From Bacillus subtilis subsp. subtilis (GTDB lineage: Bacteria > Pseudomonadota > Gammaproteobacteria > Xanthomonadales > Xanthomonadaceae): 45,982 nt of DNA. The notes below the pieces were generated by a model, which saw only the letters and a list, made by a program, of their open reading frames with translations, searched no databases and had not been told where the DNA came from. A program made the position numbers and the translations under genes. Position 1 is the stretch's first letter. Every line of letters begins with the position of its first letter. The DNA lies in NCBI GenBank assembly GCA_021733645.1, contig JAHREJ010000035.1:1-45982 (forward strand). Direction: 5' to 3'. This document shows positions 23,746-35,519 of the stretch, piece after piece.

Positions 23746-25650
23746 ATGAACCAACCCGTGCGTCGCAATCCCGTCGCCAGCTTCTTCATCGGGCTGTGGG
23801 ATGTGATGAACTTTACCCGCAGGCTGATCCTCAACCTGGTCTTTTTCGGCCTGCTGTTGTTGATCCTGATCCTGTTCGTCGTGGCGATGGGCAAGGGCGC
23901 CAGTTCCGGCAACGCGCTGCAGGACCGCACCACCCTGGTGATCGCACCGGAAGGCCGGCTGGTCGAGCAGTTCAGCTCGGACCCGGTCAGCCGCGCGCTG
24001 TCCAAGGCCATCGGCGACAACAGCGCCGAGGAAGTGCAGCTGCGCGACCTGATCCGTGCCATCGACGCGGCACGTACCGACAAGAAGATCGAGCGGGTGG
24101 TGCTGGAGCTGGACAAGCTGCAGCCCAGCGGTTTTGCCTCGATGCGTGAAGTGGTTGCCGCGCTGCAGGAACTGCGTGCCGCCGGCAAGCAGGTCGTGGC
24201 CTTCAGTGAAAACATGAGCCAGTCGCAGTACCTGCTGGCCGCGCAGGCCGACGAGGTCTACCTGGACCCGATGGGCGGCGTGGTGCTGGAGGGCCTTGGC
24301 CGTTACCGCCAGTATTTCCGCACCGGCCTGCAGGACAAGCTGGGCGTGGACGTGCACCTGTTCAAGGTAGGCGAGTACAAGTCCGCCGCCGAGCCGTACG
24401 TGCTTGACGCTGCCTCGCCGCAGGCCAAGGAAGCCGACCTGTTCTGGATGAACGATGTGTGGCAGCGCTACCTGGGCGACATCGCCAAGGCGCGCAAGCT
24501 CGACGCCGCACAGCTGGCCGCCGGCATCGACACCATGCCCGAAGGCATCGCCGCCGCCGGTGGCGACCTGGCCAAGTTCGCCCTGCAGCAGAAGCTGGTG
24601 GACGGGCTGAAGACCCGCGAGGAAGTGGAAGACCTGCTCACCGACCGTGGCGTGGCCGACGAAGACGCCGACGGCGGCTTCCGCAGCGTCAACCTGGATG
24701 CCTACCTGTCCGCGCTCGACAGCCGTCGCTCGCCGGTGGATTCGCGTCCGCAGGTGGCGGTGATCGTGGCCGCCGGCGAAATTGCCGGGGGTGACCTGCC
24801 CGCCGGTCGCGTGGGTGGCGTATCGACCTCGGCGCTGCTGCGCGAAGCGCGCGACGACAAAGACGTGAAGGCCGTGGTGCTGCGCGTGGATTCGCCCGGT
24901 GGTGAAGTGTTCGCCTCCGAGCAGATCCGTCGCGAAGTGGTGGCGTTGAAGGCCGCCGGCAAGCCGGTGGTGGTGTCGATGGGTGACCTGGCCGCGTCGG
25001 GGGGTTACTGGATCAGCATGAATGCCGATCGCATCTACGCCGATCCGTCGACCATCACCGGTTCGATCGGCATCTTCGGCATGATCCCCAACGTGGCCCG
25101 TTCACTGGACAAGATTGGCGTGCATACCGATGGCGTGGGCACCACCCGTTTTGCCGGTGCGTTCGACATGACCCGTCCGATGGACCCGGCCGTGGGCCAG
25201 GTGATCCAGTCGGTGATCAACAAGGGCTACGCTGATTTCACCGGCAAGGTGGCCGATGCGCGCAACAAGCCGGTGGAAGCGGTCGATGAAGTCGCCCGCG
25301 GCCGCGTGTGGAGCGGTGCGCAGGCCAAGGAGCGTGGGCTGGTGGACGAATTCGGTGGGCTCAAGGCCGCCGTCGCCGATGCCGCCAAGCGCGCCAAGCT
25401 GGGCGAGGTGGACAAGGTCCGCGTGCGCTACATCGAGAAGGGCGCCACGCCATTCGCGCAGTTCATGAGCGGCTTTGCCGGCAGCCATGCCGGTGCGTGG
25501 ATGCTGGGCGAGTCGGGCATGGCGCGGCTGATGCTGGCCCGTTCGATGCCGGAGCTGGACACCCAGTTGCGCTTCGTTGAAGACGCCGCCCGCGACCCGC
25601 GCGGCAGCGCGCCGGTGAAGGCACTGGCGTATTGCTTCTGCGGGTTCTGA
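23746..25650 (+). CDS. sppA: signal peptide peptidase SppA, long form
   Basis: A 634-residue membrane protease of family S49 with duplicated domains (67-kDa type). One N-terminal membrane anchor is at about 24-50 (LILNLVFFGLLLLILILFVV). In the first half the catalytic lysine lies in FKVGEYKSAAEPYVL near 209; in the second half the serine is in VSMGDLAASGGYWI near 424, followed by DPSTITGSIGIFG. The Ser-Lys pair is therefore supplied by different halves, as in E. coli. It digests released signal peptides in the periplasm. GGAG precedes the ATG at 23746, and a strong terminator follows. Confidence 0.95.
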   Translation: MNQPVRRNPVASFFIGLWDVMNFTRRLILNLVFFGLLLLILILFVVAMGKGASSGNALQDRTTLVIAPEGRLVEQFSSDPVSRALSKAIGDNSAEEVQLRDLIRAIDAARTDKKIERVVLELDKLQPSGFASMREVVAALQELRAAGKQVVAFSENMSQSQYLLAAQADEVYLDPMGGVVLEGLGRYRQYFRTGLQDKLGVDVHLFKVGEYKSAAEPYVLDAASPQAKEADLFWMNDVWQRYLGDIAKARKLDAAQLAAGIDTMPEGIAAAGGDLAKFALQQKLVDGLKTREEVEDLLTDRGVADEDADGGFRSVNLDAYLSALDSRRSPVDSRPQVAVIVAAGEIAGGDLPAGRVGGVSTSALLREARDDKDVKAVVLRVDSPGGEVFASEQIRREVVALKAAGKPVVVSMGDLAASGGYWISMNADRIYADPSTITGSIGIFGMIPNVARSLDKIGVHTDGVGTTRFAGAFDMTRPMDPAVGQVIQSVINKGYADFTGKVADARNKPVEAVDEVARGRVWSGAQAKERGLVDEFGGLKAAVADAAKRAKLGEVDKVRVRYIEKGATPFAQFMSGFAGSHAGAWMLGESGMARLMLARSMPELDTQLRFVEDAARDPRGSAPVKALAYCFCGF

Positions 25651-25671
25651 TGCGGTAACGCGCGATCCATG

Positions 25672-25702
25672 AAAAAACCCGGCGGATGCCGGGTTTTTTT
25701 TT
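25672..25702. terminator. bidirectional intrinsic terminator after sppA
   Basis: A run of A, then CCCGGC-GGAT-GCCGGG, then nine T. Stem plus T tract works rightward for sppA; on the other strand GCCGGG is followed by six T, so it also serves the leftward lipoprotein gene. Confidence 0.9.
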
Positions 25703-25775
25703 GACCGGTAGAGCGCCCTGCCATGCATCGCCGCGCTCCGTTCCGGCACCGCGCACAGCTGCCCACGGGGTGGCG

Positions 25776-25991
25776 CTACGGGGTGGCGTCGGGGTCGTCG
25801 GCGGCGCGGGTGTCCGGCGCCTTTTCCAGCGTGGCGCGCGCGGCCTTGGCCTTGTCCAGCGGTTGCTGCATGGCGTCGCGCAGCGCGGTGGCCTGCGGTT
25901 CCGGCGGTTTGTCCGGCGCCGGTGGGACCGGGCGGTTGCAGCCGGCCAGGGCCAGCAGCGCGGTCAGTGGCAGGACGACACGGATGTTCAT
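25776..25991 (-). CDS. small lipoprotein
   Basis: A 71-residue protein with a lipoprotein signal: [18 protein letters not shown], lipobox LAGC with Cys18 as the lipidated residue. The mature part is Pro-rich ([15 protein letters not shown]), then a short helix rich in Ala and Lys ([16 protein letters not shown]). The family is not recognised. It is convergent with sppA across a shared terminator and divergent from the SDR gene. A longer leftward frame exists but is antisense to the SDR gene. Confidence 0.75.
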   Translation of the reverse strand: MNIRVVLPLTALLALAGCNRPVPPAPDKPPEPQATALRDAMQQPLDKAKAARATLEKAPDTRAADDPDATP

Positions 25992-26150
25992 GGCACGCGT
26001 ACCTTGAGGGCCGGGACGGCCAGTGTCGCACCGTCGCCCCTGCCGTGCGTGAGGGACGCGGGCTGCGGGCGCTGCGTTATCCTGAGCGCAGCGCGCCGCA
26101 CGGTGCAGTGCGCAGTACCCGCGGGGCCCGCCCCGACGCAGGAGAAACAG

Positions 26151-26927
26151 GTGAGCGCGCAACGTTGGCGATTGGATGGGCAGACTGCACTGATCACCGG
26201 GGCAAGTGCCGGCATCGGCCTGGCGATTGCCCGGGAGTTGGCCGGATTCGGCGCGGACCTGCTGATCGTCGGCCGCGATCCCGATGCCCTGGAAATGGCC
26301 CGCGACGAGCTGGTCGATGCCTTCCCCGATCGCGAGATCCACGGTCTGGCCGCGGATGTCTCCGATGACGAGGACCGCCGCGAAATCCTTGACTGGGTCG
26401 AAGACCACAGCGATGGCCTGCACCTGCTGATCAACAACGCCGGCGGCAACATCACCAAGCCGGCCACCGAGTACACCGAAGACGAATGGCGCGGCATCTT
26501 CGAGACCAACCTGTTCTCGGCCTTCGAACTCTCGCGCTATGCGCATCCGCTGCTGGCCCGGCATGCGGCCTCGGCGATCGTCAATGTCGGCAGCGTGTCC
26601 GGCCTTACCCATGTGCGCAGCGGCGCGGTATACGGCATGACCAAGGCGGCCATGCACCAGATGACCCGCAACCTGGCAGTGGAGTGGGCCGAAGATGGCA
26701 TCCGGGTCAACGCGGTGGCGCCCTGGTACATCCGCACCCGGCGCACCTCCGGCCCGCTGTCCGACCCGGATTATTACGAAGAAGTGATCGACCGCACCCC
26801 GATGCGCCGCATCGGCGAGCCCGAAGAAGTGGCTGCCGCGGTGGGCTTCCTGTGCCTGCCGGCGTCCAGCTATGTCACCGGGGAATGCATCGCGGTGGAT
26901 GGCGGGTTCCTGCGCTACGGCTTCTAA
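26151..26927 (+). CDS. short-chain dehydrogenase/reductase (tropinone-reductase-like)
   Basis: A 258-residue classical SDR. The NAD(P)-binding [16 protein letters not shown] is near 16, NNAGG near 96, and the catalytic Ser-Tyr-Lys are supplied by NVGSVSGL (Ser), [11 protein letters not shown] (Tyr and Lys). The C-terminal [20 protein letters not shown] closes the family. RDPDAL after the second beta strand carries the Arg typical of NADPH-preferring enzymes. It starts with GTG at 26151 with AGGAG upstream. The substrate is not known; tropinone-reductase-like is a sequence label only. Confidence 0.9.
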   Translation: MSAQRWRLDGQTALITGASAGIGLAIARELAGFGADLLIVGRDPDALEMARDELVDAFPDREIHGLAADVSDDEDRREILDWVEDHSDGLHLLINNAGGNITKPATEYTEDEWRGIFETNLFSAFELSRYAHPLLARHAASAIVNVGSVSGLTHVRSGAVYGMTKAAMHQMTRNLAVEWAEDGIRVNAVAPWYIRTRRTSGPLSDPDYYEEVIDRTPMRRIGEPEEVAAAVGFLCLPASSYVTGECIAVDGGFLRYGF

Positions 26928-26963
26928 CCCGGCGCCAACGTCGGCCTCGCCCCAGGGCGGTGG

Positions 26964-27722
26964 TCAGTCGGGAACCGGGCAGTCGCTGTTGGCCAGCAGT
27001 GACTGCAGCCGCTCGCGTTCGGCCGCGGCCAGGACCTGGTTTTCCGGCGCGGCAAAGCGCTCGCGTCCGCGCGCATCGCGGAAGCGCTGCTGCCAGCTGC
27101 TGCAGCGCTGCGCCTCGGCAATGGGCGTGCAGGCATCGCGGATCACTTCGCAGCCGGCAGCGTTGACCGGCGTATTGCCGCCCAGCCCGCTGACGGTCAT
27201 CAGCACGCAGTGTGGCGGCGCCGGCTCGCGCTCGTGCAGGTAGCTGCCGCCCTCGTTGCCTTGGCACTGGTAGATCTCGGGCAGGGGCGGTTTGGCCTCT
27301 GCGGCGGCGTTGGCCTGCTCCCGCGTCTGCCGGCGCACCACGTCACTGTCCAGGATGGCGGTGTCTTCGGCGTCCACCGAGGTCTGCACGTCACCGGCCT
27401 GCAGCACCGGCAGCCGGGCAGGGTCCAGCATACCGGTGGTACTCACCGCAGCGGCGACCGGCGCGGTGGGGACAGTAGACGCCGCTGCCGGCGGCACCCG
27501 GGTGGCCGGCGCGGTGAAGCGCTGGATGCGTTGCTGGGCGCCGGCCGGGCAGGGGGCGTTCTGCACGGTAAGGCCACCCTCTGCGCCAGTACAGCGGTAC
27601 AGCACCACTTCGTCGGCCAGCACCGCGGCGGGCATGCACAGCCACAGCCCGACCAGGGCCAGGGCGATGCACGGTGCGCGACGGCGCGGCGCGCACGTGG
27701 TGGAACCTGAAGGGATGTGCAT
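26964..27722 (-). CDS. exported DUF4124-type protein
   Basis: A 252-residue protein with an N-terminal signal (APCIALALVGLWLCMPAAVLA) and then a DUF4124-like start, VVLYRCTGAEGGLTVQNAPC, with paired cysteines. A long linker rich in Ala, Pro and Thr follows. The C-terminal half has several further cysteines (YQCQGNEGGSYL, CEVIRDAC, AQRCSSW) that could form disulfides in the periplasm. The function is unknown. The ATG at 27722 is preferred to a longer frame. It is close to, and in the same direction as, a related gene 51 bp upstream. Confidence 0.75.
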   Translation of the reverse strand: MHIPSGSTTCAPRRRAPCIALALVGLWLCMPAAVLADEVVLYRCTGAEGGLTVQNAPCPAGAQQRIQRFTAPATRVPPAAASTVPTAPVAAAVSTTGMLDPARLPVLQAGDVQTSVDAEDTAILDSDVVRRQTREQANAAAEAKPPLPEIYQCQGNEGGSYLHEREPAPPHCVLMTVSGLGGNTPVNAAGCEVIRDACTPIAEAQRCSSWQQRFRDARGRERFAAPENQVLAAAERERLQSLLANSDCPVPD

Positions 27723-27773
27723 CGAATGGGGGCAGTGGGCAGGGCGCAGGAGGTGCACGCATTGAAGCACGTG

Positions 27774-28571
27774 CTAGCGGCAGTCGCGTTCCAGCCGCGC
27801 GTCCACGCTGCGTTGTTCACGGCTGAGGACCTCGCGCTGCCCCTGCAGCGCACTGTTGTACTGGCGTACCAGTTCCCAGCGACGGTCCTGCAGGCGCGCA
27901 CAGACTTCCTGCTGCGGCAGCGCATTGCACGGGTCGCGCACCATCACGTTGCCGGCCGGGATCACCACGTCGGTGTAGGTGCCCGGATAGGCGTGGCGCT
28001 CGCCCTCCCAACGCGTACTGCCGCTGCCCACACTGAGGCTGCCGCCGCCGTGTGCGCCGCCCCCGGAAATCGTCAGTGACCCCCCGCTGGACTGCACCGA
28101 GCCGGCCCCCATCGGTGCGAAGGGGGGCAGTGGGCGAGGGGGTGGGTGGTTGCCGCCGGGTGGCCGGTGGCCGGGGCCGTAGGGGACATAGGCGCTGGTC
28201 CAGATCGGCACCCAGCGCGGATTGCCCTGGCCGCTGTCGCTGGTATAGCGGCTGCCGTCCTCGGCGGTGCACTCGTACAGCGGCTGTGGTGGCTGCACGT
28301 AGACATGGCGTACTTCGCGTTGCGGTGCGGCCGGCGCCGGTGCCGCGGCCGGGTCGCGATCGCTGCGCACCACGCGCGGGGCCGGGTCACGCGGGCGCTG
28401 CATGTCGCGCACTTCCTGGCGTCCGTCGCGGCACGGTGCGTCCTGCAGCGATACCGCGCCGTTGCTGCCCACGCAGCGGTACACGCGCACATTGCCGGCC
28501 TCCTGCGCGGCCAGTGGCGCGCTGGCGCAGCACAGCAGCAGGGACAGGCTCAGGGCGGTCGATCGGTGCAT
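27774..28571 (-). CDS. exported DUF4124-type protein, paralogue
   Basis: A 265-residue protein with a signal peptide (STALSLSLLLCCASAPLAAQ) followed by the same pattern as its neighbour: RVYRCVGSNGAVSLQDAPCR. A second cysteine motif, LYECTAEDGSRYTSDSG, is near 105. The middle is a Pro- and Gly-rich region (about 130-190, HRPPGGNHPPPRPLPP), then CNALPQQEVCARLQDRRWEL and a Gln/Arg-rich helix. Probably periplasmic and of unknown role. It is likely in one operon with the downstream DUF4124-type gene, which may be a duplicate. Confidence 0.75.
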   Translation of the reverse strand: MHRSTALSLSLLLCCASAPLAAQEAGNVRVYRCVGSNGAVSLQDAPCRDGRQEVRDMQRPRDPAPRVVRSDRDPAAAPAPAAPQREVRHVYVQPPQPLYECTAEDGSRYTSDSGQGNPRWVPIWTSAYVPYGPGHRPPGGNHPPPRPLPPFAPMGAGSVQSSGGSLTISGGGAHGGGSLSVGSGSTRWEGERHAYPGTYTDVVIPAGNVMVRDPCNALPQQEVCARLQDRRWELVRQYNSALQGQREVLSREQRSVDARLERDCR

Positions 28572-28629
28572 GGCCCCAGTGTGCGGCTTTACCGGCAGGG
28601 GCGCAAAAGCACTGCGCGCCCGGCGCGGC

Positions 28630-29190
28630 TCAACTGCGCAGGACCTGGCCACTGAGCGCGTCGCGGATCGGGGTGGGTTGGGCCAGCCCGCCGGTGTCGC
28701 CATCGATCAGGCCGTCCAGCAGTGGCAGCAGTGCCGGGTCCAGCTCGGCACGGGTGCGCGCCGGTGGCTTGCCGGCCAGGTTGGCGCTGGTGGAGACCAG
28801 GGGGCCGCCCCATGCCCGGCACAACGCGGCCACCAGCGGGTGGGCGCTGAGGCGCACGGCAATGCCACTGTGCTCACCGGTCACCCAGCGCGGTGCCTGC
28901 GGGCCGGCGGGCAGGATCCAGGTGTGCGCGCCGGGCCAACTGGACAGCACCGCGGCCTGGCGTTCTGCGGGCAGCGCCTGCAGGCGTACCCAGCCATCAA
29001 GCTGGGCCAGTTCGGCGGCGACCAGAATCATGCCTTTCTCGACCGGCCGCTGTTTGAGCCGCAGCAGTTTCATCACCGCTGCCTCGTGGCGGGGGTCGCA
29101 GCCCAGGCCCCAGACCGCTTCGGTGGGGTAGGCGATCACGCCACCGGCACGCAGCGCGGGCAGGGCGGTATCCAGGGTGAGTTCTTTCAT
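28630..29190 (-). CDS. tsaC: threonylcarbamoyl-AMP synthase TsaC
   Basis: A 186-residue single-domain YrdC/Sua5-family protein (TsaC length, without the Sua5 extension). Motifs: VIAYPTEAVWGLGCDPRHEA near 18-37, LKQRPVEKGMILVA near 46-59 and LVSTSANLAGKPPARTRAEL near 135-155. It makes threonylcarbamoyl-AMP from threonine, bicarbonate and ATP for the t6A modification at position 37 of ANN-decoding tRNAs. The ATG at 29190 gives the family N-terminus. It lies downstream of topA on the same strand, a common gammaproteobacterial arrangement. Confidence 0.93.
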   Translation of the reverse strand: MKELTLDTALPALRAGGVIAYPTEAVWGLGCDPRHEAAVMKLLRLKQRPVEKGMILVAAELAQLDGWVRLQALPAERQAAVLSSWPGAHTWILPAGPQAPRWVTGEHSGIAVRLSAHPLVAALCRAWGGPLVSTSANLAGKPPARTRAELDPALLPLLDGLIDGDTGGLAQPTPIRDALSGQVLRS

Positions 29191-29300
29191 GGCGGCAACG
29201 GGCCAGGCGTGGGCCTGCATTATCCGCCCGTGGGATGCCCAACGGGAATCGGCGCGTTGCCCCGCGGCCCGACCGGGGTCGGGCACGACGGGTGCCGGGC

Positions 29301-31802
<2,502 letters not shown>

Positions 31803-31897
31803 GTCAGATTATTTCTGTGGGCAGCAGCCCGGGAGAGGGCGCTAGGGTGGAGCAAATGGCCGCATTAGTGAAGGGCAGCGGGCGATTTCCATAAACC

Positions 31898-31924
31898 GAA
31901 CGCCCGGGTATGCGCCGGGCGTTC
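31898..31924. terminator. stem-loop between topA and the RDD gene
   Basis: GAACGCCCGG (31898-31907) pairs perfectly with CCGGGCGTTC (31915-31924) around a 7-base loop. It would end the leftward RDD transcript, where the following bases are CGGTTTATGG (a weak T tract). Rightward it is followed by AGCTTTTCTC, but no rightward gene ends here. Confidence 0.55.
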
Positions 31925-31992
31925 AGCTTTTCTCTTATTAGAGGAATCACGACCGAGCCGCCCGTGTCAAGCGGCCCGGTGTGAGGGTGGGG

Positions 31993-32904
31993 TCAGGACA
32001 TGGACGCGGCGATGGCCCCGATCATGGCGATACCGACGCCGATGGCAGCCACGGTGAACAGCGCGGAAATGACCAGGATCACGATGGTGACGGTGCCCAG
32101 GCCATGCTCCTGCAGCTGCTCGTTCTCGGTGAAGGCCCATTTGTCGACCACCACGGTGTCGCAGATCATGTCGTGCAGGGCCTGCTTGCGCTCGGTGAAG
32201 GCGGCCATGATGAAGCCGATCATCAGGGTCAGGCTGCTCAGGATGAAGCCGAAGTAGCGGCCGACGCCGCGGCCCAGGGTGAGGCGCTCGCCATTGCCGC
32301 GCACCACCTTGATGCCTACGGCCATCTTGCCCAGGGTGGCGCCGCCGGCCGAGGCATGGAAGCCGGCGTAGTAGGCGATGCCCACGCCCAGGCTGGCCAC
32401 CATCGCCACCAGGCTCATCACCACGGCCAGGGTTTCGTTGCCCGAGACGGCCCCGATACCGTTGAAGATCAGGCTGACCGGGATGTTGATCACGCCCACC
32501 ACGATCGAATCGAGGAAATAGCTGGCAAAGCGCTTCCAGAAGCCGGCATAGACCACCTCGCCACCGCTGACCACCGCCGAACCGGCGTAGCCACCGGCCA
32601 CGGCCGGCGCGGTATAGGGCGAATGGGTGCCGCCGCCGGTGCCGGGCAACGGTGCGGTGCCGTTGTCGATGGCGCTGTAGTCGCCACGCAGATCGAAGCC
32701 GTTGCCCAGGTTCTCGGCGGCGCCGGTCAGGTTCTGCAGCTGCAGCTCATCAACAGCCTCGGACAGCGGCTTCCACTGCGGGAAGCCCTCGCGCCAGACC
32801 AGCGTGGCCAGGCTGATCTGCGCGCGCTGGAACCGCAGGCGCATCTCATCGGCCGTCAACGGTCCCTGGCGTTCCTGGCCATCGGCGAAATACCACTCAG
32901 TCAT
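31993..32904 (-). CDS. GYF_2-domain RDD-family membrane protein
   Basis: A 303-residue protein. Residues 1-50 form a GYF_2 domain (EWYFADGQERQGPLTADEMR, then LVWREGFPQWKPLSE). A linker rich in Gly and Ala leads to an RDD domain from about 115 (YAGFWKRFASYFLDSIVVGV) with several membrane helices and ATLGKMAVGIKVVRGNGERL near 205, plus a final hydrophobic helix. RDD proteins may transport ions or small molecules; the GYF part probably binds a peptide partner. The ATG at 32904 starts the GYF domain. It shares this N-terminal domain with the gene just upstream. Confidence 0.85.
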   Translation of the reverse strand: MTEWYFADGQERQGPLTADEMRLRFQRAQISLATLVWREGFPQWKPLSEAVDELQLQNLTGAAENLGNGFDLRGDYSAIDNGTAPLPGTGGGTHSPYTAPAVAGGYAGSAVVSGGEVVYAGFWKRFASYFLDSIVVGVINIPVSLIFNGIGAVSGNETLAVVMSLVAMVASLGVGIAYYAGFHASAGGATLGKMAVGIKVVRGNGERLTLGRGVGRYFGFILSSLTLMIGFIMAAFTERKQALHDMICDTVVVDKWAFTENEQLQEHGLGTVTIVILVISALFTVAAIGVGIAMIGAIAASMS

Positions 32905-32948
32905 TGCTTCGATCCCCTTTGGGTTCATCCATGGACGTGCGTCCGTTG

Positions 32949-33752
32949 TCAGCCGCGGCAGTGCTGCGGCAGGTATTTGTCGTCGGCTTCGGCGCTGCAT
33001 TCCCAGTGCTGCTGCTCCGGGTCGTAATCCAGCCACAGCAGCTTGCCGTCCAGCGCCGCCTTGCCCGGCACCGACAGCTGCGCTTCGATGCCGCAATGGC
33101 TGTTGTCGAAGCGACCGATGCGGACCGCGGCGACGTCGCCGCTGGCATAGTGTTCGGCGGGCTGGAAGCCCTCGTCGTCATTGACCGGGCAACGCCCGTG
33201 GGTAGCGACGAATTCGCTTACCTGCACCTTGATCGGGTCGATTTCGCCGATGGCCTGCGCCGCTTTGGAGCGCAGCACATATTCCTGGTAGGTGGGCAGG
33301 GCGATCGCTGCAAGGATGCCGATGACCCCCAGCAGTACCAGGCCGCAGACACCGGCCACGATGCCGGCGATCGCGCAGCCGGACAGGCCCTGGCGCGGCG
33401 GCATCACGATCGCGTCCAGTGCCGGCGCGGCAGCGCGCGTAACCGGGGGCGGCAGGTGGCCAGGCGGACGGAGGTCGGGCTCTGCCGGGATCTGCGGTGG
33501 CGTTGCCACGGCAGGGGGGGCGGTGTCGGCGAGTGTATCGGGGGCCGGATCGGCCTCTGCGGCCGGCGGCGGGGCCAGCACCAGACCGATCTCGTCGGCC
33601 ACCTCGCGCAGCGGCTGCCACTGCGCCATGCCGTCGCGCCATACCAGGGTATCGGCCGCGATGCGGCTGGACTGGTACAGCGTGATCAGTTCGTCGGACG
33701 CCAGCGGCCCGCGCTGCTGGCGATTTCCCTCTGCATAGAACCACTGGCCCAC
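32949..33752 (-). CDS. GYF_2-domain protein with pilin-like membrane segment
   Basis: A 267-residue protein. Residues 1-52 are a GYF_2 domain (QWFYAEGNRQQRGPLASDEL, LVWRDGMAQWQPLRE) close to that of the downstream gene. A Pro/Ala linker follows (about 60-125). Residues about 128-165 form a membrane helix with a pilin-like ending (VIGILAAIALPTYQEYVLRS). The C-terminal domain has four cysteines (RCPVND, SHCGIE, WECSAE, PQHCRG) that could pair as disulfides, as in minor pilins. No prepilin cleavage site (G-F) is present, so it is not a standard pilin. Confidence 0.8.
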   Translation of the reverse strand: MGQWFYAEGNRQQRGPLASDELITLYQSSRIAADTLVWRDGMAQWQPLREVADEIGLVLAPPPAAEADPAPDTLADTAPPAVATPPQIPAEPDLRPPGHLPPPVTRAAAPALDAIVMPPRQGLSGCAIAGIVAGVCGLVLLGVIGILAAIALPTYQEYVLRSKAAQAIGEIDPIKVQVSEFVATHGRCPVNDDEGFQPAEHYASGDVAAVRIGRFDNSHCGIEAQLSVPGKAALDGKLLWLDYDPEQQHWECSAEADDKYLPQHCRG

Positions 33753-33789
33753 GGCACGCTCCTGAATGCGCTAGGCGCCCAGTGTACGG

Positions 33790-34263
33790 TCAGTGAAGCG
33801 GTTCCGGTTCGTCCACGAACATCTGGGTTTCCATCCAGGCGTACGCCGCCTCGGACCCGGGCTGGTTGAACAGCACCATCAACACCACCCACTTGAGGTC
33901 GTCCAGGTCCAGTTCGTCCTGGTCCAATGCCATGGCGCGGTCCAGCACCAGTTCGCGCTGGTTGGCATCCAGGATGCCGTGCTGCTCCAGGAACATCAGG
34001 AAGCCGCGGCCTTCCACGTCAAGCTTGTCCAGCTCGGGGCCGTGGTAGATCCGCACCGGGCCATCCACGCGCGCGAGCGTGACGGCCGGACGCTGGTCGG
34101 CCAGGGCATCGAGCCAGTCGAACGCCTTCTTGATTTCGGTGGGGCTGAAGCCGGCCTGTATCAGGCTGTTCTGGAGGGTGTCGCGGTCACGGACAAGGTC
34201 CGGATCCTCGCTGAAGTAGTGTTCGAACAGGTACAGCAGGACATCCAGAATGCTCTCTTTCAT
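33790..34263 (-). CDS. smg: Smg protein (DUF494)
   Basis: A 157-residue acidic helical protein: [20 protein letters not shown] at the start, with the family block [20 protein letters not shown] near 85-105 and [20 protein letters not shown] near 120-140. Length and motifs match E. coli Smg, whose function is unknown. It sits next to dprA on the same strand, the usual neighbourhood of smg. Confidence 0.92.
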   Translation of the reverse strand: MKESILDVLLYLFEHYFSEDPDLVRDRDTLQNSLIQAGFSPTEIKKAFDWLDALADQRPAVTLARVDGPVRIYHGPELDKLDVEGRGFLMFLEQHGILDANQRELVLDRAMALDQDELDLDDLKWVVLMVLFNQPGSEAAYAWMETQMFVDEPEPLH

Positions 34264-34305
34264 TGCCCCTCGGCCTGCGTCAACGACGCTGTGGAGGTGA
34301 AGAAA

Positions 34306-35448
34306 CTAGGGTTTTCGACAGTAGCGGCCATACGCGGCAACCACCTTTCCATCCAGTTCCATGACCAGCAGCATGGCCGACAGCTGGGCCGTCGTCAATC
34401 CGCTGCGCTGGATCAGGGAATCCATACCCGTTGGGTTGTCATCCAGTGCCTGCCACAAGCGCTGGTAGTCGGGGTCGGGGAAGGGAGGGGCGCGCCCAGG
34501 CGCCGGTCGTGCCTGTTCAGTGGGGGCGTTCAGGCGGCTTCGCAAGGCCTGGCCCAGGCTGCCGGCCAGCGCGGTCAGCCCGGCGATCACTTCATCAGGG
34601 TGCTCCACCAGCATCACCCCCTCGCGGATCAGCCGATGGCAGCCGCGCGCACGCGGGTTGCGCACCGATCCGGGCAGGGCAAATACCTCGCGCCCGGCTT
34701 CGGCGGCCAGCCGGGCGGTGATGAGCGCCCCGGAACGGGCGGCCGCCTCGATCACCACCGTGCCCAGGCTGAGCCCGGCAATCAGCCGGTTGCGGGCCGG
34801 GAACTGGCCCGGCCTGGGGCCGGTGCCGGGGGGATACTCGCTGACCACCGCGCCGCCGGCGGCGATCCGCGCCTGCAGGTGGGCGTGGCGCGGCGGATAG
34901 GTCTGCTCCAGACCGGTGGCCACCACCGCCACGGTCAATCCACCCGGCACCCGCAATGCCGCGTCGTGGGCGCGCGCATCCACCCCCGCCGCCAGCCCGC
35001 TGACCACCGACAAACCGCTGCGCGCGAAGGCGGCGGCGAACTCGGCGGCCAGTTCCGCCCCGCTGGGCGACGGTGTGCGACTGCCCACCACGGCCACCCC
35101 GGGGTGCCAGAGCGTGGCCGGGTTGCCCTGCACGAACAACACCGGCGGGGCCTGCGGGTGGGGGCGCAGCAGCGCCGGGTAGTCGTCGCTGTGGATCGGC
35201 AGCAGATGGTGGCCGGGCTGCGCGGCCCAGTGCCGGCCCAGCGCCATGGCGGACGGATCGGGGTGGGCCAGTCGCGCGCATTGTTCGGCGGTGCAACCGC
35301 TCGCGCGCCAGGCCGACGGGCCGGCGCGCAGGGCGTGGGCCGCGTCGCGGTGGGCCTGCAGCAGGTGTCGGCGCGGTGGCAGGGGGCCACCGGCCAGGAC
35401 CAGGCGCAGCAGGGCATCGTGGGTGTCGGCGGGGAGGGATTCGCACAT
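34306..35448 (-). CDS. dprA: DNA-processing protein DprA
   Basis: A 380-residue protein that loads RecA on incoming single-stranded DNA in transformation. Residues 15-75 form a SAM-like N-terminal region. The Rossmann-like core holds VAVVGSRTPSPSGAELAAEF near 110, SGLAAGVDARAHDAAL near 140, SEYPPGTGPRPGQFPARNRL near 195-214, and IEAAARSGALITARLAAEAG near 225-245. The C-terminal 60 residues form a winged helix (LWQALDDNPTGMDSLIQRSG) found in many DprA proteins. It is in the same direction as smg and lies between it and the LysM gene. Confidence 0.95.
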   Translation of the reverse strand: MCESLPADTHDALLRLVLAGGPLPPRRHLLQAHRDAAHALRAGPSAWRASGCTAEQCARLAHPDPSAMALGRHWAAQPGHHLLPIHSDDYPALLRPHPQAPPVLFVQGNPATLWHPGVAVVGSRTPSPSGAELAAEFAAAFARSGLSVVSGLAAGVDARAHDAALRVPGGLTVAVVATGLEQTYPPRHAHLQARIAAGGAVVSEYPPGTGPRPGQFPARNRLIAGLSLGTVVIEAAARSGALITARLAAEAGREVFALPGSVRNPRARGCHRLIREGVMLVEHPDEVIAGLTALAGSLGQALRSRLNAPTEQARPAPGRAPPFPDPDYQRLWQALDDNPTGMDSLIQRSGLTTAQLSAMLLVMELDGKVVAAYGRYCRKP

Positions 35449-35519
35449 CCGCCAAGGCTAGGCCGCATACAGCGACGGCGCCCTGGGGCGCCGTCGGGGT
35501 GTTGCGTAGGGTTTTGCGT

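Noticed and set aside
35474..35495. Intrinsic terminator between the LysM and dprA genes
   Set aside because: GACGGCGCC/GGCGCCGTC forms a perfect 9-bp stem with a 4-base loop, but no T tract follows on either strand.
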